Assembly (NCBI RefSeq): GCF_946480185.1
Contig: NZ_CAMLIG010000003.1
Span: 248,001-312,000 of the forward strand
Direction of reading: 5' to 3'
DNA length: 64,000 nt
From: an uncultured Pedobacter sp.
GTDB lineage: Bacteria > Bacteroidota > Bacteroidia > Sphingobacteriales > Sphingobacteriaceae
Positions 45,587 to 55,192 of this stretch are shown here, in pieces; the stretch's first letter is position 1; each line of letters begins with the position of its first letter. Both the position numbers and the translations under genes were made by a program. The notes beneath the pieces are model-generated. The model ran no database searches. It had not been told where the DNA came from and saw only the letters and a list, made by a program, of their open reading frames with translations.

Positions 45587-47764
45587 TTAAATCGCCTTAA
45601 ATACCACCATTGCCAGCGGAGGCAAATTAACTTCTATTGAATTTGATTTCCAATGGCTAGTTTTAGCTTCAGAAGATTTATCAGAATTTTTTACTCCACT
45701 GCCCCAAAACTGTTGATCATCAGAGTTGAAAATCTCTTTCCATTTGCCAGGTTTACTAACTCCAAAACGGTAATTATTCCTCGGAATTGGCGTTAAATTT
45801 AATGCTATAATTAAATCATCCTTAGGGTTTAAACCTTTACGGGCGTAAACCAGCACAGAATTATCTGCATCATCATTTACAATCCATTCAAAACCTTCCG
45901 AATCAAAACTACGTTCATACAAAGCTGGTTCTTCCTTATACAACTTGTTTAAAGCCATAACGGTTTGCTTCATCCCTTGATGAGGTGCATAATTTAACAA
46001 ATGCCAGTCTAAAGAATATTTTGGATTCCACTCTCCTGTTTGTGCAAACTCGGATCCCATAAAAAGTAATTTTGTTCCTGGGTGAGTCCACATATATCCA
46101 TACAAAGCTCTTAAATTAGCAAACTGTTGCCATTCATCTCCGGGCATTTTATAAATCATAGATTTTTTACCATGCACTACTTCATCATGCGAAAGCGGTA
46201 ACATAAAATTCTCGGTAAACGCATAAATGGTACTAAATGTTAAACCTGAATGGTGATATTTCCGGTTTACTGGATCTTCTGAAAAATACTTCAACGTATC
46301 GTTCATCCAGCCCATCATCCATTTTTGCCCAAAACCTAAGCCTCCGCTAAATGTAGGGTGACTTACGCCACCAAATGAAGTTGATTCTTCGGCAATAGTC
46401 TGCACATCCGGAAACATTCCGTAAACAGCTTCATTAAAATCTTTTAAAAAGGATATCGCTTCTAAATTTTCTCTTCCACCAAACTCATTCGGAATCCATT
46501 CGTCATGCTTACGCGAGTAATCCAGATAGAGCATCGAAGCAACAGCGTCAACCCTTAAACCGTCAATATGGAAACGCTCCAACCAAAAAATTGCGTTAGA
46601 AATTAAAAAAGCTCTTACTTCATTTCGTCCGTAATTAAAAATATATGATTTCCAATCAGGATGGAAACCTTTGCGTTCATCTGCATGTTCATAAAGGTGC
46701 GAACCGTCAAAATTGTATAAGCCATGAGAATCACCCGGAAAGTGTGATGGAACCCAATCCATAATAACACCAATACCATTTTTATGAAATTCTTCAATCA
46801 AAAACATTAAATCCTGCGGTGTTCCGTATCGGCATGTTGCCGCAAAATAGCCTGTAATTTGGTAACCCCAACTCGGATAAAATGGATGCTCCATTAATGG
46901 CATAAACTCTACATGCGTAAAGCCCATTTCTTTCACATAAGGCACCAATTTATCGGCCATATCCCGATAGGATAAAAATAAACTAGGTGTTTCTGGACTT
47001 CTGCTCCACGACCCAAAATGCACTTCATAAACCGACATTGGCTTGTTTAATGCGTTTTTTTGGTGACGGTTCATCATCCAGTCTTTGTCTTTCCACTCAT
47101 ACCAAGTATCCCAAACAATGGAAGCCGTACGCGGTGGTTCTTCACTGCGTAAAGCAAAAGGATCTGCTTTCTCCAAGTCTTCGCCATTGGTAGAATTTAT
47201 AAAATATTTATAAGCCTCGCCATTGCCCACATGCGGAATGAAACCTTCCCAAATCCCTGTTTCGTCCCAACGTACATATAAAGGATGCGAACCTTTATCC
47301 CAATAATTAAAATTTCCGATAACAGAAACGTAATGTGCATTAGGTGCCCAAACCGCAAAATAAGTACCCACCACACCATTATGTTCTACCACATGCGAAC
47401 CTAGCTTCTCGTAAAGTTTAAAGTGTTTACCCGATTTGAAAAGTAAAACATCAAAATCAGTGAGTTTAGAATAATGGTGAACGCTGGCATACTGCGAATG
47501 TCCTTCAACAGAAGATAAATGAAGTTCTTCGGATTTAGGAGCTGGTTTTTTTATTTGCTTTTTTGGCTTTTCAACTGCTTTATCACCTGCAGATGCCTTT
47601 TTCGAAGTCACCTTTTTTTCAGCAACTTTCTTAGTTGGCGTTTCTGCATCTGTTTTTTCCGTTGCCTTTTTTGCCGTAGTTTTTTTAACCGCAGCTTTAG
47701 GTTTTACTTCCTTTTTATTTACATCGACCTTTTCTGGAGCGGGTTCTTTTATCTTTTTGGCCAT
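45587..47764 (-). CDS. glgB: 1,4-alpha-glucan branching enzyme with lysine-rich N-terminal tail
   Basis: This GH13 enzyme makes alpha-1,6 branches in glycogen. After a CBM48-like domain (VVGTYFAVWAPNAHYVSVIGNF), the barrel has RVDAVASMLYLD with the nucleophile Asp, IAEEST with the acid Glu and LSHDEVVHGK with the third Asp. Residues 1-80 are an added tail with 26 lysines, many alanines and KKTT/KKAT repeats, like bacterial histone-H1-like proteins. The enzyme itself is normal. The GH31 gene lies upstream on the same strand. Confidence 0.95.
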   Translation of the reverse strand: MAKKIKEPAPEKVDVNKKEVKPKAAVKKTTAKKATEKTDAETPTKKVAEKKVTSKKASAGDKAVEKPKKQIKKPAPKSEELHLSSVEGHSQYASVHHYSKLTDFDVLLFKSGKHFKLYEKLGSHVVEHNGVVGTYFAVWAPNAHYVSVIGNFNYWDKGSHPLYVRWDETGIWEGFIPHVGNGEAYKYFINSTNGEDLEKADPFALRSEEPPRTASIVWDTWYEWKDKDWMMNRHQKNALNKPMSVYEVHFGSWSRSPETPSLFLSYRDMADKLVPYVKEMGFTHVEFMPLMEHPFYPSWGYQITGYFAATCRYGTPQDLMFLIEEFHKNGIGVIMDWVPSHFPGDSHGLYNFDGSHLYEHADERKGFHPDWKSYIFNYGRNEVRAFLISNAIFWLERFHIDGLRVDAVASMLYLDYSRKHDEWIPNEFGGRENLEAISFLKDFNEAVYGMFPDVQTIAEESTSFGGVSHPTFSGGLGFGQKWMMGWMNDTLKYFSEDPVNRKYHHSGLTFSTIYAFTENFMLPLSHDEVVHGKKSMIYKMPGDEWQQFANLRALYGYMWTHPGTKLLFMGSEFAQTGEWNPKYSLDWHLLNYAPHQGMKQTVMALNKLYKEEPALYERSFDSEGFEWIVNDDADNSVLVYARKGLNPKDDLIIALNLTPIPRNNYRFGVSKPGKWKEIFNSDDQQFWGSGVKNSDKSSEAKTSHWKSNSIEVNLPPLAMVVFKAI

Positions 47765-47899
47765 ATTATTTTATTGAGCTATTTCAACTTCTTTTATTAA
47801 GGAGAAATTAAAATTGGGGTTTATATGTTTTTACAATTTACACATAAAGTTGAACTATCAATTATTTAATTTTAAAAATACTTATCAAAAATTCAACCA

Positions 47900-47936
47900 C
47901 AAAAAAAGGTTGCCTTCTTAAAGAAAACAACCTTTT
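47900..47936 (-). terminator. Terminator of the GH31 gene
   Basis: AAAGGTTG / CAACCTTT (47905-47912 with 47928-47935) forms an 8-bp stem with a 15-base loop, with a T-run on the minus strand. Confidence 0.7.
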
Positions 47937-47956
47937 AATATCGTTTTAAAAAAATT

Positions 47957-50446
47957 TTACTTTATCACCTGCACCTGCTTAAATTGCTTTGGTGTTTTAA
48001 TTACAACGCTTTTAAGTGCATCAAAGTCTAATTTTCCGGAATAAACTTTACCATCAATTAATACTTTTGAAGGTTTAAACGGCAAGCCATTTATTTTAAG
48101 CTCGTACATTTCGTATCGTGGTGTAAATAAACCTTCAACTGTTTGTTTAATTGTCATTGATTTTTTATCGCCGTTTACTACAAACTTTTTCTCCATATAA
48201 ATATCCTGCTCGTAAGCAAAAGTATCTCCATGGTCTTCAAAATAGAACGAGTTCACTTCTTCATCTGAGTAATAAACCTGAAAACTCATTTCTTCCACCT
48301 CAAACTCGTTGGTGTACTGCATTACCGGATATTCTGGAACAACAGATCCGGCTTTAACAAAAATCGGCATCGAATCTAAAGGCGCCTCAATCAAATATTC
48401 CTGCCCACCCTTCAAAACCTCGTGATTCCAATAGTTAAACCAATTTCCGGTTGGGAGATAAACCTTACGTGATGTTGCACCTTCTTGTAAAACTGGGCAA
48501 ACTAAAATCTTGTCTCCAAAAGTAAACTCATCTTCACGAAACCTATTCGTTGGGTTATCTTGCTCCAGCATAACAACAGGACGTAAAATTGGGAATCCGT
48601 AACGGTGATGCTCCCAAAAGGTGGAGTAAATGTATGGAAGCAACTTATAACGCAACTCAATAAACTTGCGGTTGATCGCCTCCAACTCCGGCCCAAAGCT
48701 CCAAGGTTCACGCTCGGCAGTATCACCGGCAGAGTGCGCTCTCATAAACGGAGAAAAAACGCCTAACTGAATCCAGCGTGTAAATAATTCGCCCGTAGGT
48801 TCACCGCTAAATCCGCCGATATCTGTACCTGCAAACGGCAAACCCGACATTGAAAGTCTTTGCATCTGCAAACTTCCAATTTTTAAATGCTCCCAGCTTG
48901 CAACGTTGTCACCTGTCCAGCATGAGCTGTAACGCTGTACACCTGCATAACCTGCTCGAGTGATTGTAAACGGACGTTTGTTTTTTTGAATTTTCTTTAA
49001 ACCATCGTAAGTTGCCCTCACCATTTGCATTCCGTAAACGTTATGCGCTTTACGGTGCGAGCCTCTAAAACCATCATAATTATGACGGACATCATCTGGG
49101 AACGTTCCTTTACCAAAAACTGCAGGTTCATTCATATCGTTCCAAACGCCTGCTACCCCAACTTCTACCAGCTCTTTAAATAAACCGCCCCACCAAGTAC
49201 GCACTTCAGGATTGGTAAAATCGGGAAATTGGCAACGACCTGGCCAAACGTGACCTTCCATAAAGTAATCATCACTTCGGCGACAGAAATATTTATTCTC
49301 TTTTCCTTCCTTAAAAACCCAATAATTATCATCCACTTTTATTCCGGGGTCAATAATAACTACGGTCTTAAAACCATCATCAGACAGTTCTTTAATCATC
49401 TTTTTAGGATTTGGAAAGTACTTTTTGTTCCAAGTAAAGCACCTGTAACCGTCCATATAATCAATATCCAGATACAAAGCATCACAAGGGATTTTACGGC
49501 TTCTGAAATTATCAGCCAAATCTTTCACTTTCGATTCTGGGTAATAACTCCAACGGCATTGATGATAACCTAAAGCCCAAATTGGAGGCAATTTATGGGT
49601 TCCGGTGAGTGAATTGTAACGTTTCACCACGTCCATCATGTGCGGACCGTGAATATAATAATACTGCAATTCTCCACCATCTGCCCAGAAACTCAACTTC
49701 TCGTTGTCTTCCTGCGCAAAATCAAAATGCGTTTTAAAAGTGTTGTCTAAAAAAATTCCGTGAGCAATATTTTCGTTTAAACTGATAAAAAATGGAATGC
49801 TTCGGTATAACGGGTCTTGATGCTTAGCAAAAGAATAAGTATCAGAATTCCAGTTTTGTAACCTTTTTCCGCGGAGATTTAAATCAGTTGGCTTGTCGCC
49901 CAAACCAAAATAAGCTTCCTCTGGGTAGCATTTTTTGGTACAATACACATAGTAACCACCAAACTGGTCATTTTCTTCCCAGTGCATCGCTAAATAATCT
50001 TCGTTGATTATTTTGCTATCGTTATCTCTAAAAGAGATGTGGAAATCAGCTTTGTTAATTAAACAAGATACAGTATTGGTAGAAACTGCATAATGCGCTT
50101 CATCTTCTGTGAAGTTAAAAACCGCAACTTTTTGGTCCAAAGTTGGTACAGCATAAGAAAATTCTTCTAAGAAAACGCTGTGGGGCGCTAAACGTACGCG
50201 GATAATCTCATCACTAACTACCCTAATTTCTACAGATGCAGAACCATCGGTAAAAATAAATTTGTTTTTCTCTTGCCTAACTTCCTTAACCGCCCCTAAA
50301 AACTCTTTCTCAATAGGTTTTAAGCCTACAATTGGATTATTAACGTGTTTAATATCCTCTTCATCCAATTCCTCCGTGGTAACTTCTATATGTTCAGATG
50401 TATCTTTTTTATCTAATTCCTCTTCCGGTCTTCTTACTTCTTCCAT
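47957..50446 (-). CDS. Glycoside hydrolase family 31 alpha-glucosidase
   Basis: This 829-aa enzyme probably removes glucose from the ends of alpha-glucans. The nucleophile is in GVWNDMNEPAVF and the acid/base in PFAGTDIGGFSGEP. An N-terminal beta domain precedes the barrel and beta domains follow it. The first 30 residues are very acidic (RRPEEELDKKDTSE). No signal peptide is seen, so it is cytoplasmic and could work with glgB on stored glycogen. I start at the ATG at 50446; the TTG 15 bases upstream is less likely. Confidence 0.94.
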   Translation of the reverse strand: MEEVRRPEEELDKKDTSEHIEVTTEELDEEDIKHVNNPIVGLKPIEKEFLGAVKEVRQEKNKFIFTDGSASVEIRVVSDEIIRVRLAPHSVFLEEFSYAVPTLDQKVAVFNFTEDEAHYAVSTNTVSCLINKADFHISFRDNDSKIINEDYLAMHWEENDQFGGYYVYCTKKCYPEEAYFGLGDKPTDLNLRGKRLQNWNSDTYSFAKHQDPLYRSIPFFISLNENIAHGIFLDNTFKTHFDFAQEDNEKLSFWADGGELQYYYIHGPHMMDVVKRYNSLTGTHKLPPIWALGYHQCRWSYYPESKVKDLADNFRSRKIPCDALYLDIDYMDGYRCFTWNKKYFPNPKKMIKELSDDGFKTVVIIDPGIKVDDNYWVFKEGKENKYFCRRSDDYFMEGHVWPGRCQFPDFTNPEVRTWWGGLFKELVEVGVAGVWNDMNEPAVFGKGTFPDDVRHNYDGFRGSHRKAHNVYGMQMVRATYDGLKKIQKNKRPFTITRAGYAGVQRYSSCWTGDNVASWEHLKIGSLQMQRLSMSGLPFAGTDIGGFSGEPTGELFTRWIQLGVFSPFMRAHSAGDTAEREPWSFGPELEAINRKFIELRYKLLPYIYSTFWEHHRYGFPILRPVVMLEQDNPTNRFREDEFTFGDKILVCPVLQEGATSRKVYLPTGNWFNYWNHEVLKGGQEYLIEAPLDSMPIFVKAGSVVPEYPVMQYTNEFEVEEMSFQVYYSDEEVNSFYFEDHGDTFAYEQDIYMEKKFVVNGDKKSMTIKQTVEGLFTPRYEMYELKINGLPFKPSKVLIDGKVYSGKLDFDALKSVVIKTPKQFKQVQVIK

Positions 50447-50723
50447 GCGTATATTATTCAAATAATTCGCTAAGATGCTTAATATCCTTTAATTACAGAA
50501 AAAATTAAAATCTAAAAACCTCGGTTTTTACTAACATTCAGGCTAATAAAGTCGAGTTTTCCACAACATACACCAACTTTCAATGGTCTTTAAAGGCCAG
50601 ATTAAATGTTTAAACAACAAACAGCCCGTGTTATAATCATTAAAATTTTTACAAAAAAAATGATTTAGAATATAGTTTAAACTGTAATTTGGATAGCAGA
50701 TTAATTTCAGACATTTGCTTTAT

Positions 50724-51209
50724 ATGAACGTTAGCCCTAAAACATTAAAATGGATCCTTCGATTTTACCCTCCTCTTTTTTTCCAGCGGATTTGGGTTGT
50801 AAAGTTTGGTGAAGATTTTAAATATGTAGAGGTTAAAATCAACAAAAGCTTCATGAACATCAATTACAATAAAACCCTTTTTGGGGGAACTATATTTAGT
50901 GCCTCGGATCCTTTTTATGCGATTCTATTTGATCAAATTTTTAAAAAGAAGGGCTTCAAAACTAGGGTTTGGTTAAAAAGCGCCCACATTCAATACCTTA
51001 AACCTGGAAATACGGATTTACATTTTAAAATAACAATTAACGATAGCGATATTGCTGAAGCCGAACAACAGCTAAACACTGAAGGGAAATTTGTAAAAAC
51101 CTATCCTATTGAATTGTACAATAAAGAAGGTGTTTTGTGCGCACTGGTACAAAATGAAGTTTATTTACGAAATTTACGTATTGGCGAACAACCTACAATT
51201 GCCTACTAA
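50724..51209 (+). CDS. DUF4442 hotdog-fold protein
   Basis: This 161-aa protein fits DUF4442, a hotdog-fold thioesterase-like family. It has NINYNKTLFGGTIFSASDPFYAILF near residue 47 and then VWLKSAHIQYLKPGNTDLHFKI. The substrate is unknown; related proteins act on acyl thioesters. I start at the ATG at 50724 rather than the TTG at 50715. The acetyltransferase gene follows directly after its stop, so the two are co-translated. The 50447-50723 gap shows nothing clear. Confidence 0.85.
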   Translation: MNVSPKTLKWILRFYPPLFFQRIWVVKFGEDFKYVEVKINKSFMNINYNKTLFGGTIFSASDPFYAILFDQIFKKKGFKTRVWLKSAHIQYLKPGNTDLHFKITINDSDIAEAEQQLNTEGKFVKTYPIELYNKEGVLCALVQNEVYLRNLRIGEQPTIAY

Positions 51210-51674
51210 ATGACAAAAAAGGTAATCATTAATGACGTTTTTTTTCTGAAGAAAGGTTTTTCAATTAGTACAGACAAAGCACTATTAGATTTAAGTTACA
51301 TTTATGAGTTTCTGACTCAACAATCTTATTGGGCTAAAAACTTGCCCTTTGATAAGTTTAAAATAGCTATCGAAAACTCCCATTGTTTTGGTGTTTACCA
51401 TTACGAGAAGCAAATTGGCTTTGCCCGAGTGATCAGCGATAATAGTACTTTTGCCTATTTGGCGGATGTTTTTATTGACGCAACTTATCGAAAACAAAGC
51501 CTATCAAAATGGCTTTTGCAAACTATATTAAACTACCCGGATTTTAAAGATTTAAGACGTTGGCTTTTGGCTACGGCCGATGCGCAAGGTCTATATCAAC
51601 AATTTGGTTTCAAAAGTTTAAACCAGCCCGAAAGGTTTATGCAGATTTTTAATCCCTACACTCCAGAAAGTTAA
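51210..51674 (+). CDS. GNAT-family acetyltransferase
   Basis: This 154-aa protein has the GNAT core: FGVYHYEKQIGFARVISDNSTFAYLADVFID with the central strands and YRKQSLSKWLLQTIL as the acetyl-CoA-binding loop and helix. The C-terminal YQQFGFKSLNQPERFMQI is typical of single-domain family members. The substrate is unknown. Its ATG is the next base after the stop of the DUF4442 gene. Confidence 0.9.
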   Translation: MTKKVIINDVFFLKKGFSISTDKALLDLSYIYEFLTQQSYWAKNLPFDKFKIAIENSHCFGVYHYEKQIGFARVISDNSTFAYLADVFIDATYRKQSLSKWLLQTILNYPDFKDLRRWLLATADAQGLYQQFGFKSLNQPERFMQIFNPYTPES

Positions 51675-51745
51675 TCAATATTTTACAAAGGCAGATAAAA
51701 TATCAGCATTATAATAACGTCCTTTGCGGGTCAAATTATTTGCCA

Positions 51746-53098
51746 ATGTTTAGCCGATTCAACAAATACCGTCCGTTTTATAAAAGCAACTTTTTGCTGG
51801 CTTACCCTGTGGTTATCTCACAGCTGGGCCACATGTTTACAATGGTTGCAGATAGCGTAATGGTTGGTCAGTTAGGCACTGTTCCACTGGCAGCTTGCGC
51901 ATTGGGCAATAGCATATCCGGTATATTTTTAGTGAGTGGGATTGGAATTTCACAGGGAGTAACGCCCTTGGTAGCCCAGGAAAACGGAAAAAACAACAAA
52001 TCTATTTGTGGCGAATATTTGGAGCAGGGTGTAATTATCAGTTTAGTAACCGGCATTTTATTGTTTGCATTGGTTGCCATAATTGCGCAAAAGCTTTCAA
52101 TTTTGGGTCAGCCAGAAGAAGTAGCAACCGCCACAAAAGATTTCTTAATCATTATTGGCGCTTCCATTGTTCCGCTGATGATTTTTCAAAGTTTCCGGCA
52201 GTTTGCTGAAGGATTGGGCTACACCAAACAGGCTATGCACATCTCAATAATGGGAAATTTGGTAAATATTGTTGTCAACTTTTTCCTGATTTACGGATGG
52301 CTTGGTTTTCCGGCGATGGGCTTATTTGGTGCGGGTGTGGGTACTTTTATTTCACGTGTTTTTATGGCGGTAGCCATGGGATTTTTTGTAATAAAATCGA
52401 GCATTTTTACACCTTATTTAGCACAGTTTAAATTACATCAACCAGATTGGTATAAACTGAAAAAAATCGCGAAACTGGGTTTTTCAATCGCTTTGCAATA
52501 TTTCTTTGAAGTTGGGGCTTTCTCCGGCGCTGCAATTATGGTGGGCTGGATTGGCGCAACACAACTTGCCGCACACCAGATTGCCATAAATTTAGCGGCA
52601 TTTACTTACATGGGTGCAAGTGGAATTGGCGTAGCGGCAACCATTAAAGCCGGAAACGCTTTGGGCAAAAAAGATTTTAAGGAAATTAAACTTTCGGCAA
52701 TCAGCTCGTACCATTTGGTGATTTTTTACATGTGCCTAACGGCGCTTATATTTTTAATGTGTAGCCGTTTGCTACCCTGGCTTTACATCAGAAATGAAAA
52801 CGTAATTTCAATTGCATCGCAATTGTTGGTTATAGCCGCTTTTTTCCAGATTTCTGACGGGATACAAGTTGTAGGCGCTGGGATTTTAAGAGGTTTGTCT
52901 GATGTGAAAATCCCAACCATTATCACCTTAATTGCTTATTGGGTAATTGGATTGCCATTAGGATATATATTAGGTTTTACATTTAAAATGGGAGCTATGG
53001 GAATATGGATTGCATTATCTTTTGCTTTAACCCTTGCCGCTGTTTTATTGTATTTCCGGTTTAAAAATATGGTGAACAAACTAAATACCGCAGTTTAA
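51746..53098 (+). CDS. MATE-family efflux transporter
   Basis: This is a twelve-helix inner-membrane exporter of the multidrug and toxin extrusion family, 450 aa. MVADSVMVGQLGTVPLAACALGN near the N-terminus and HQIAINLAAFTYMGASGIGVAATIKAGNALG in the second half are the family's conserved blocks. Substrates are usually cationic compounds exchanged for Na+ or H+. I start at the ATG at 51746 (MFSRFNKYRP); the TTG at 51740 is also in frame. A small unknown gene follows after 31 bases. Confidence 0.93.
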   Translation: MFSRFNKYRPFYKSNFLLAYPVVISQLGHMFTMVADSVMVGQLGTVPLAACALGNSISGIFLVSGIGISQGVTPLVAQENGKNNKSICGEYLEQGVIISLVTGILLFALVAIIAQKLSILGQPEEVATATKDFLIIIGASIVPLMIFQSFRQFAEGLGYTKQAMHISIMGNLVNIVVNFFLIYGWLGFPAMGLFGAGVGTFISRVFMAVAMGFFVIKSSIFTPYLAQFKLHQPDWYKLKKIAKLGFSIALQYFFEVGAFSGAAIMVGWIGATQLAAHQIAINLAAFTYMGASGIGVAATIKAGNALGKKDFKEIKLSAISSYHLVIFYMCLTALIFLMCSRLLPWLYIRNENVISIASQLLVIAAFFQISDGIQVVGAGILRGLSDVKIPTIITLIAYWVIGLPLGYILGFTFKMGAMGIWIALSFALTLAAVLLYFRFKNMVNKLNTAV

Positions 53099-53129
53099 AA
53101 CTTTTATAGTACCAATTGGTTTTTAAAAG

Positions 53130-53501
53130 ATGGAAAACAGAGATTTTAAAATTAAGCAACTACGGCCAGAAATTGATTTCGGTGAAATTCCACAGCCTTT
53201 AGAACAGTTTCAAGAAGTATTACGGCAAGTGTTAAAACTCCAAAATGATATTTTAGTTCAGCTTTCGGTACATTTTTTAGCCAACAAATACAAAGGTTTC
53301 GCTATGCGGGATGAAACCATTAAAAAAGAACTGTTCTATCAAAGCCTCAAAAAAGACATTCCTTTTAAAAAAGAATTAATTGGGATGGTAACCGGATTAT
53401 TTACCGGTATTGAAATGGATTTTTATTTACAGAACCAGCAAGAAATCAATAAACGTTTGGTAGAGTTTATTTATAAAAGAGTAGTTGCACAAATTATTTA
53501 G
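53130..53501 (+). CDS. Hypothetical cytosolic protein
   Basis: The family was not recognised. This 123-aa protein is mostly predicted helical, with EQFQEVLRQVLKLQNDILVQL near residue 25 and NQQEINKRLVEFIYKRVVAQII at the end. No signal peptide, membrane helix or metal motif is visible. Codon use looks like that of its neighbours. It follows the MATE gene by 31 bases and its last 8 bases overlap the end of the convergent permease gene. Confidence 0.6.
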   Translation: MENRDFKIKQLRPEIDFGEIPQPLEQFQEVLRQVLKLQNDILVQLSVHFLANKYKGFAMRDETIKKELFYQSLKKDIPFKKELIGMVTGLFTGIEMDFYLQNQQEINKRLVEFIYKRVVAQII

Positions 53502-54741
53502 ATCTTATGGCTTCCACCGGATCCAACCTTGCTGCAGAAAAAGCAGGCCAAAAGCCAGATATTACGCCAATAATTACAGATATACTTATTCCTCTAACAA
53601 TATTGGCAGTGTCTAAAACAATTTTCACATCAAAGCCGTAAGTGGCAACCAAGGTCCCCAGATAAACAATTGCCAAACCTATTAAACCGCCAATAATGCA
53701 AAGGGCAATAGCTTCAAACAAAAATTGCATCAAAATAAAATAGTTTTTAGCACCCAAAGATTTTTGGATGCCTATAATATTGGTGCGTTCTTTTACAGAA
53801 ACAAACATAATGTTGGCAATGCCAAAACCGCCTACCAAAATAGAAAAGCCACCAATAATCCAACCGGCAACATCAACAATTCCAAAAAGCTGATCTAACT
53901 GACCTGACAAAATAGTGGTTTTATTGAGTGCAAAATTATCATCATCAACCGGCCTAATTCTGCGTATGGAGCGCATTAAACCCCTAAGTTGGCTTTCCAT
54001 ATCAGAAATATTAGAATTTTCTTTCCCTCTCACCGTAATTTGCGGCCCGTACCTATCACTTTGCACATCCACCAAGTTTCTGGCAAAATTTAACGGAATC
54101 AATAAAGTGTTATCTGCCGAAACACCCAACAAATCCTCCCCTTCTCGCACAAAAACACCAATAACAGTTACATTACGACCCAGTACTTTTACCGCCTTCC
54201 CAATCGCAGTTTGATTAGGGAAAAGTCCATCTGCCAAACTTGCGCCTATTAAACAAACTGGAGCGCCACTTTTAGATTCATTATCGGTAAAATATCTCCC
54301 TTCAGACAAATCAAAGTTCGCAGTTTTATTATAATCGTTTGACGCAGCAGTAATTTTTGCCCCTTCAATGCTGTTATTTTGGTATTTTAAAGTTCTATCA
54401 GATAAATTAATTTGGTAAGAAACACCTTCTGCATTGGTAACCCGCTCTTTCAAAGCCTCGTAATCTCGCAAACTAGGTTGCGGACGCTGCATATATTTCC
54501 ACCAAGGATAGTCACCAAAACCGCCCCAAGGCCATTTTTGGATATAAATTGTTTTGCTCCCAAGCTTATCCACACTGGTCTGCAAATTCCCTCTAAACGT
54601 ATCAACGGCCGCAAAAACAGTAATAATTGTAAAAATGCCTATGGTAATGCCTAATAACGACAAAAAAGTACGTGTTCTGTTTTGCCTAAGCGCATCAAAA
54701 GCAAAAATGAAGCTTTCACGAAAGAGTTTTAAAAATAGCAT
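53494..54741 (-). CDS. MacB/FtsX-type ABC transporter permease
   Basis: This 415-aa permease has one N-terminal helix (FLSLLGITIGIFTIITVFAAVDTF), a large periplasmic domain of about 230 residues and three helices at the C-terminus (with ERTNIIGIQKSLGAKNYFILMQFL). The layout is that of MacB-type permeases, which drive export or envelope work by mechanotransmission. An ABC ATPase of the same group is encoded at 58959-59681, not next to it; whether the two pair is unknown. Confidence 0.9.
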   Translation of the reverse strand: MLFLKLFRESFIFAFDALRQNRTRTFLSLLGITIGIFTIITVFAAVDTFRGNLQTSVDKLGSKTIYIQKWPWGGFGDYPWWKYMQRPQPSLRDYEALKERVTNAEGVSYQINLSDRTLKYQNNSIEGAKITAASNDYNKTANFDLSEGRYFTDNESKSGAPVCLIGASLADGLFPNQTAIGKAVKVLGRNVTVIGVFVREGEDLLGVSADNTLLIPLNFARNLVDVQSDRYGPQITVRGKENSNISDMESQLRGLMRSIRRIRPVDDDNFALNKTTILSGQLDQLFGIVDVAGWIIGGFSILVGGFGIANIMFVSVKERTNIIGIQKSLGAKNYFILMQFLFEAIALCIIGGLIGLAIVYLGTLVATYGFDVKIVLDTANIVRGISISVIIGVISGFWPAFSAARLDPVEAIRSK

Positions 54742-54829
54742 ATTAGTTGTTTGACGCAGTTTTGGAAAGATAGTTACAATATCCGTAATTATTTTTCAAC
54801 TGAAAAAGATTTAGCTGTTACCCTTTAAA

Positions 54830-55080
54830 ATTTGGGCATTCCCAGCAGAAAAAGCCGGTCACGCTTTCCGCTCATACGGCACAGGCATTAGGCACAGGCC
54901 GGTATCCGCTACAATCGTTAATGCAAAATCATTTGGGCAAATAAAAAACTTCTCCTGAATAATTGACACGTGGCCTTAAGCTTTTTGCCTTTAACCTTTT
55001 CCCTACCCAGCTAGGTGTTCTCTGCGTCCTCTGCGGTTAAAAAAACATTCTTTCCATGATTCATTTCTGTGTACTTCGTT
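54830..55080. repeat. Degraded dispersed-repeat-like intergenic sequence
   Basis: The 450-base gap from 54742 to 55192 contains GGGCATTCCCAGC, CGGTCACGCTTTCCGC and CCGGTATCCGCTAC, and later GTTCTCTGCGTCCTCTGCGG. These are like sequences I have seen scattered between genes in Bacteroidota. No coding frame is visible. The identity as a repeat cannot be shown without the rest of the genome. Confidence 0.35.
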
Positions 55081-55161
55081 GCTCATAAAAAACGAATTCC
55101 CACAAAAGAGTCACCTAAATAGCAACATAACAACTAATTAAATATTTGAAGATTTTTTTCT

Positions 55162-55169
55162 TAAATTTG
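55162..55169 (+). promoter_or_regulatory. -7 promoter box of queA
   Basis: TAAATTTG matches TAnnTTTG exactly, 23 bases before the ATG. No well-spaced -33 element is seen. Confidence 0.5.
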
Positions 55170-55192
55170 CGCTCCAAATTATTGTTTAAAAT

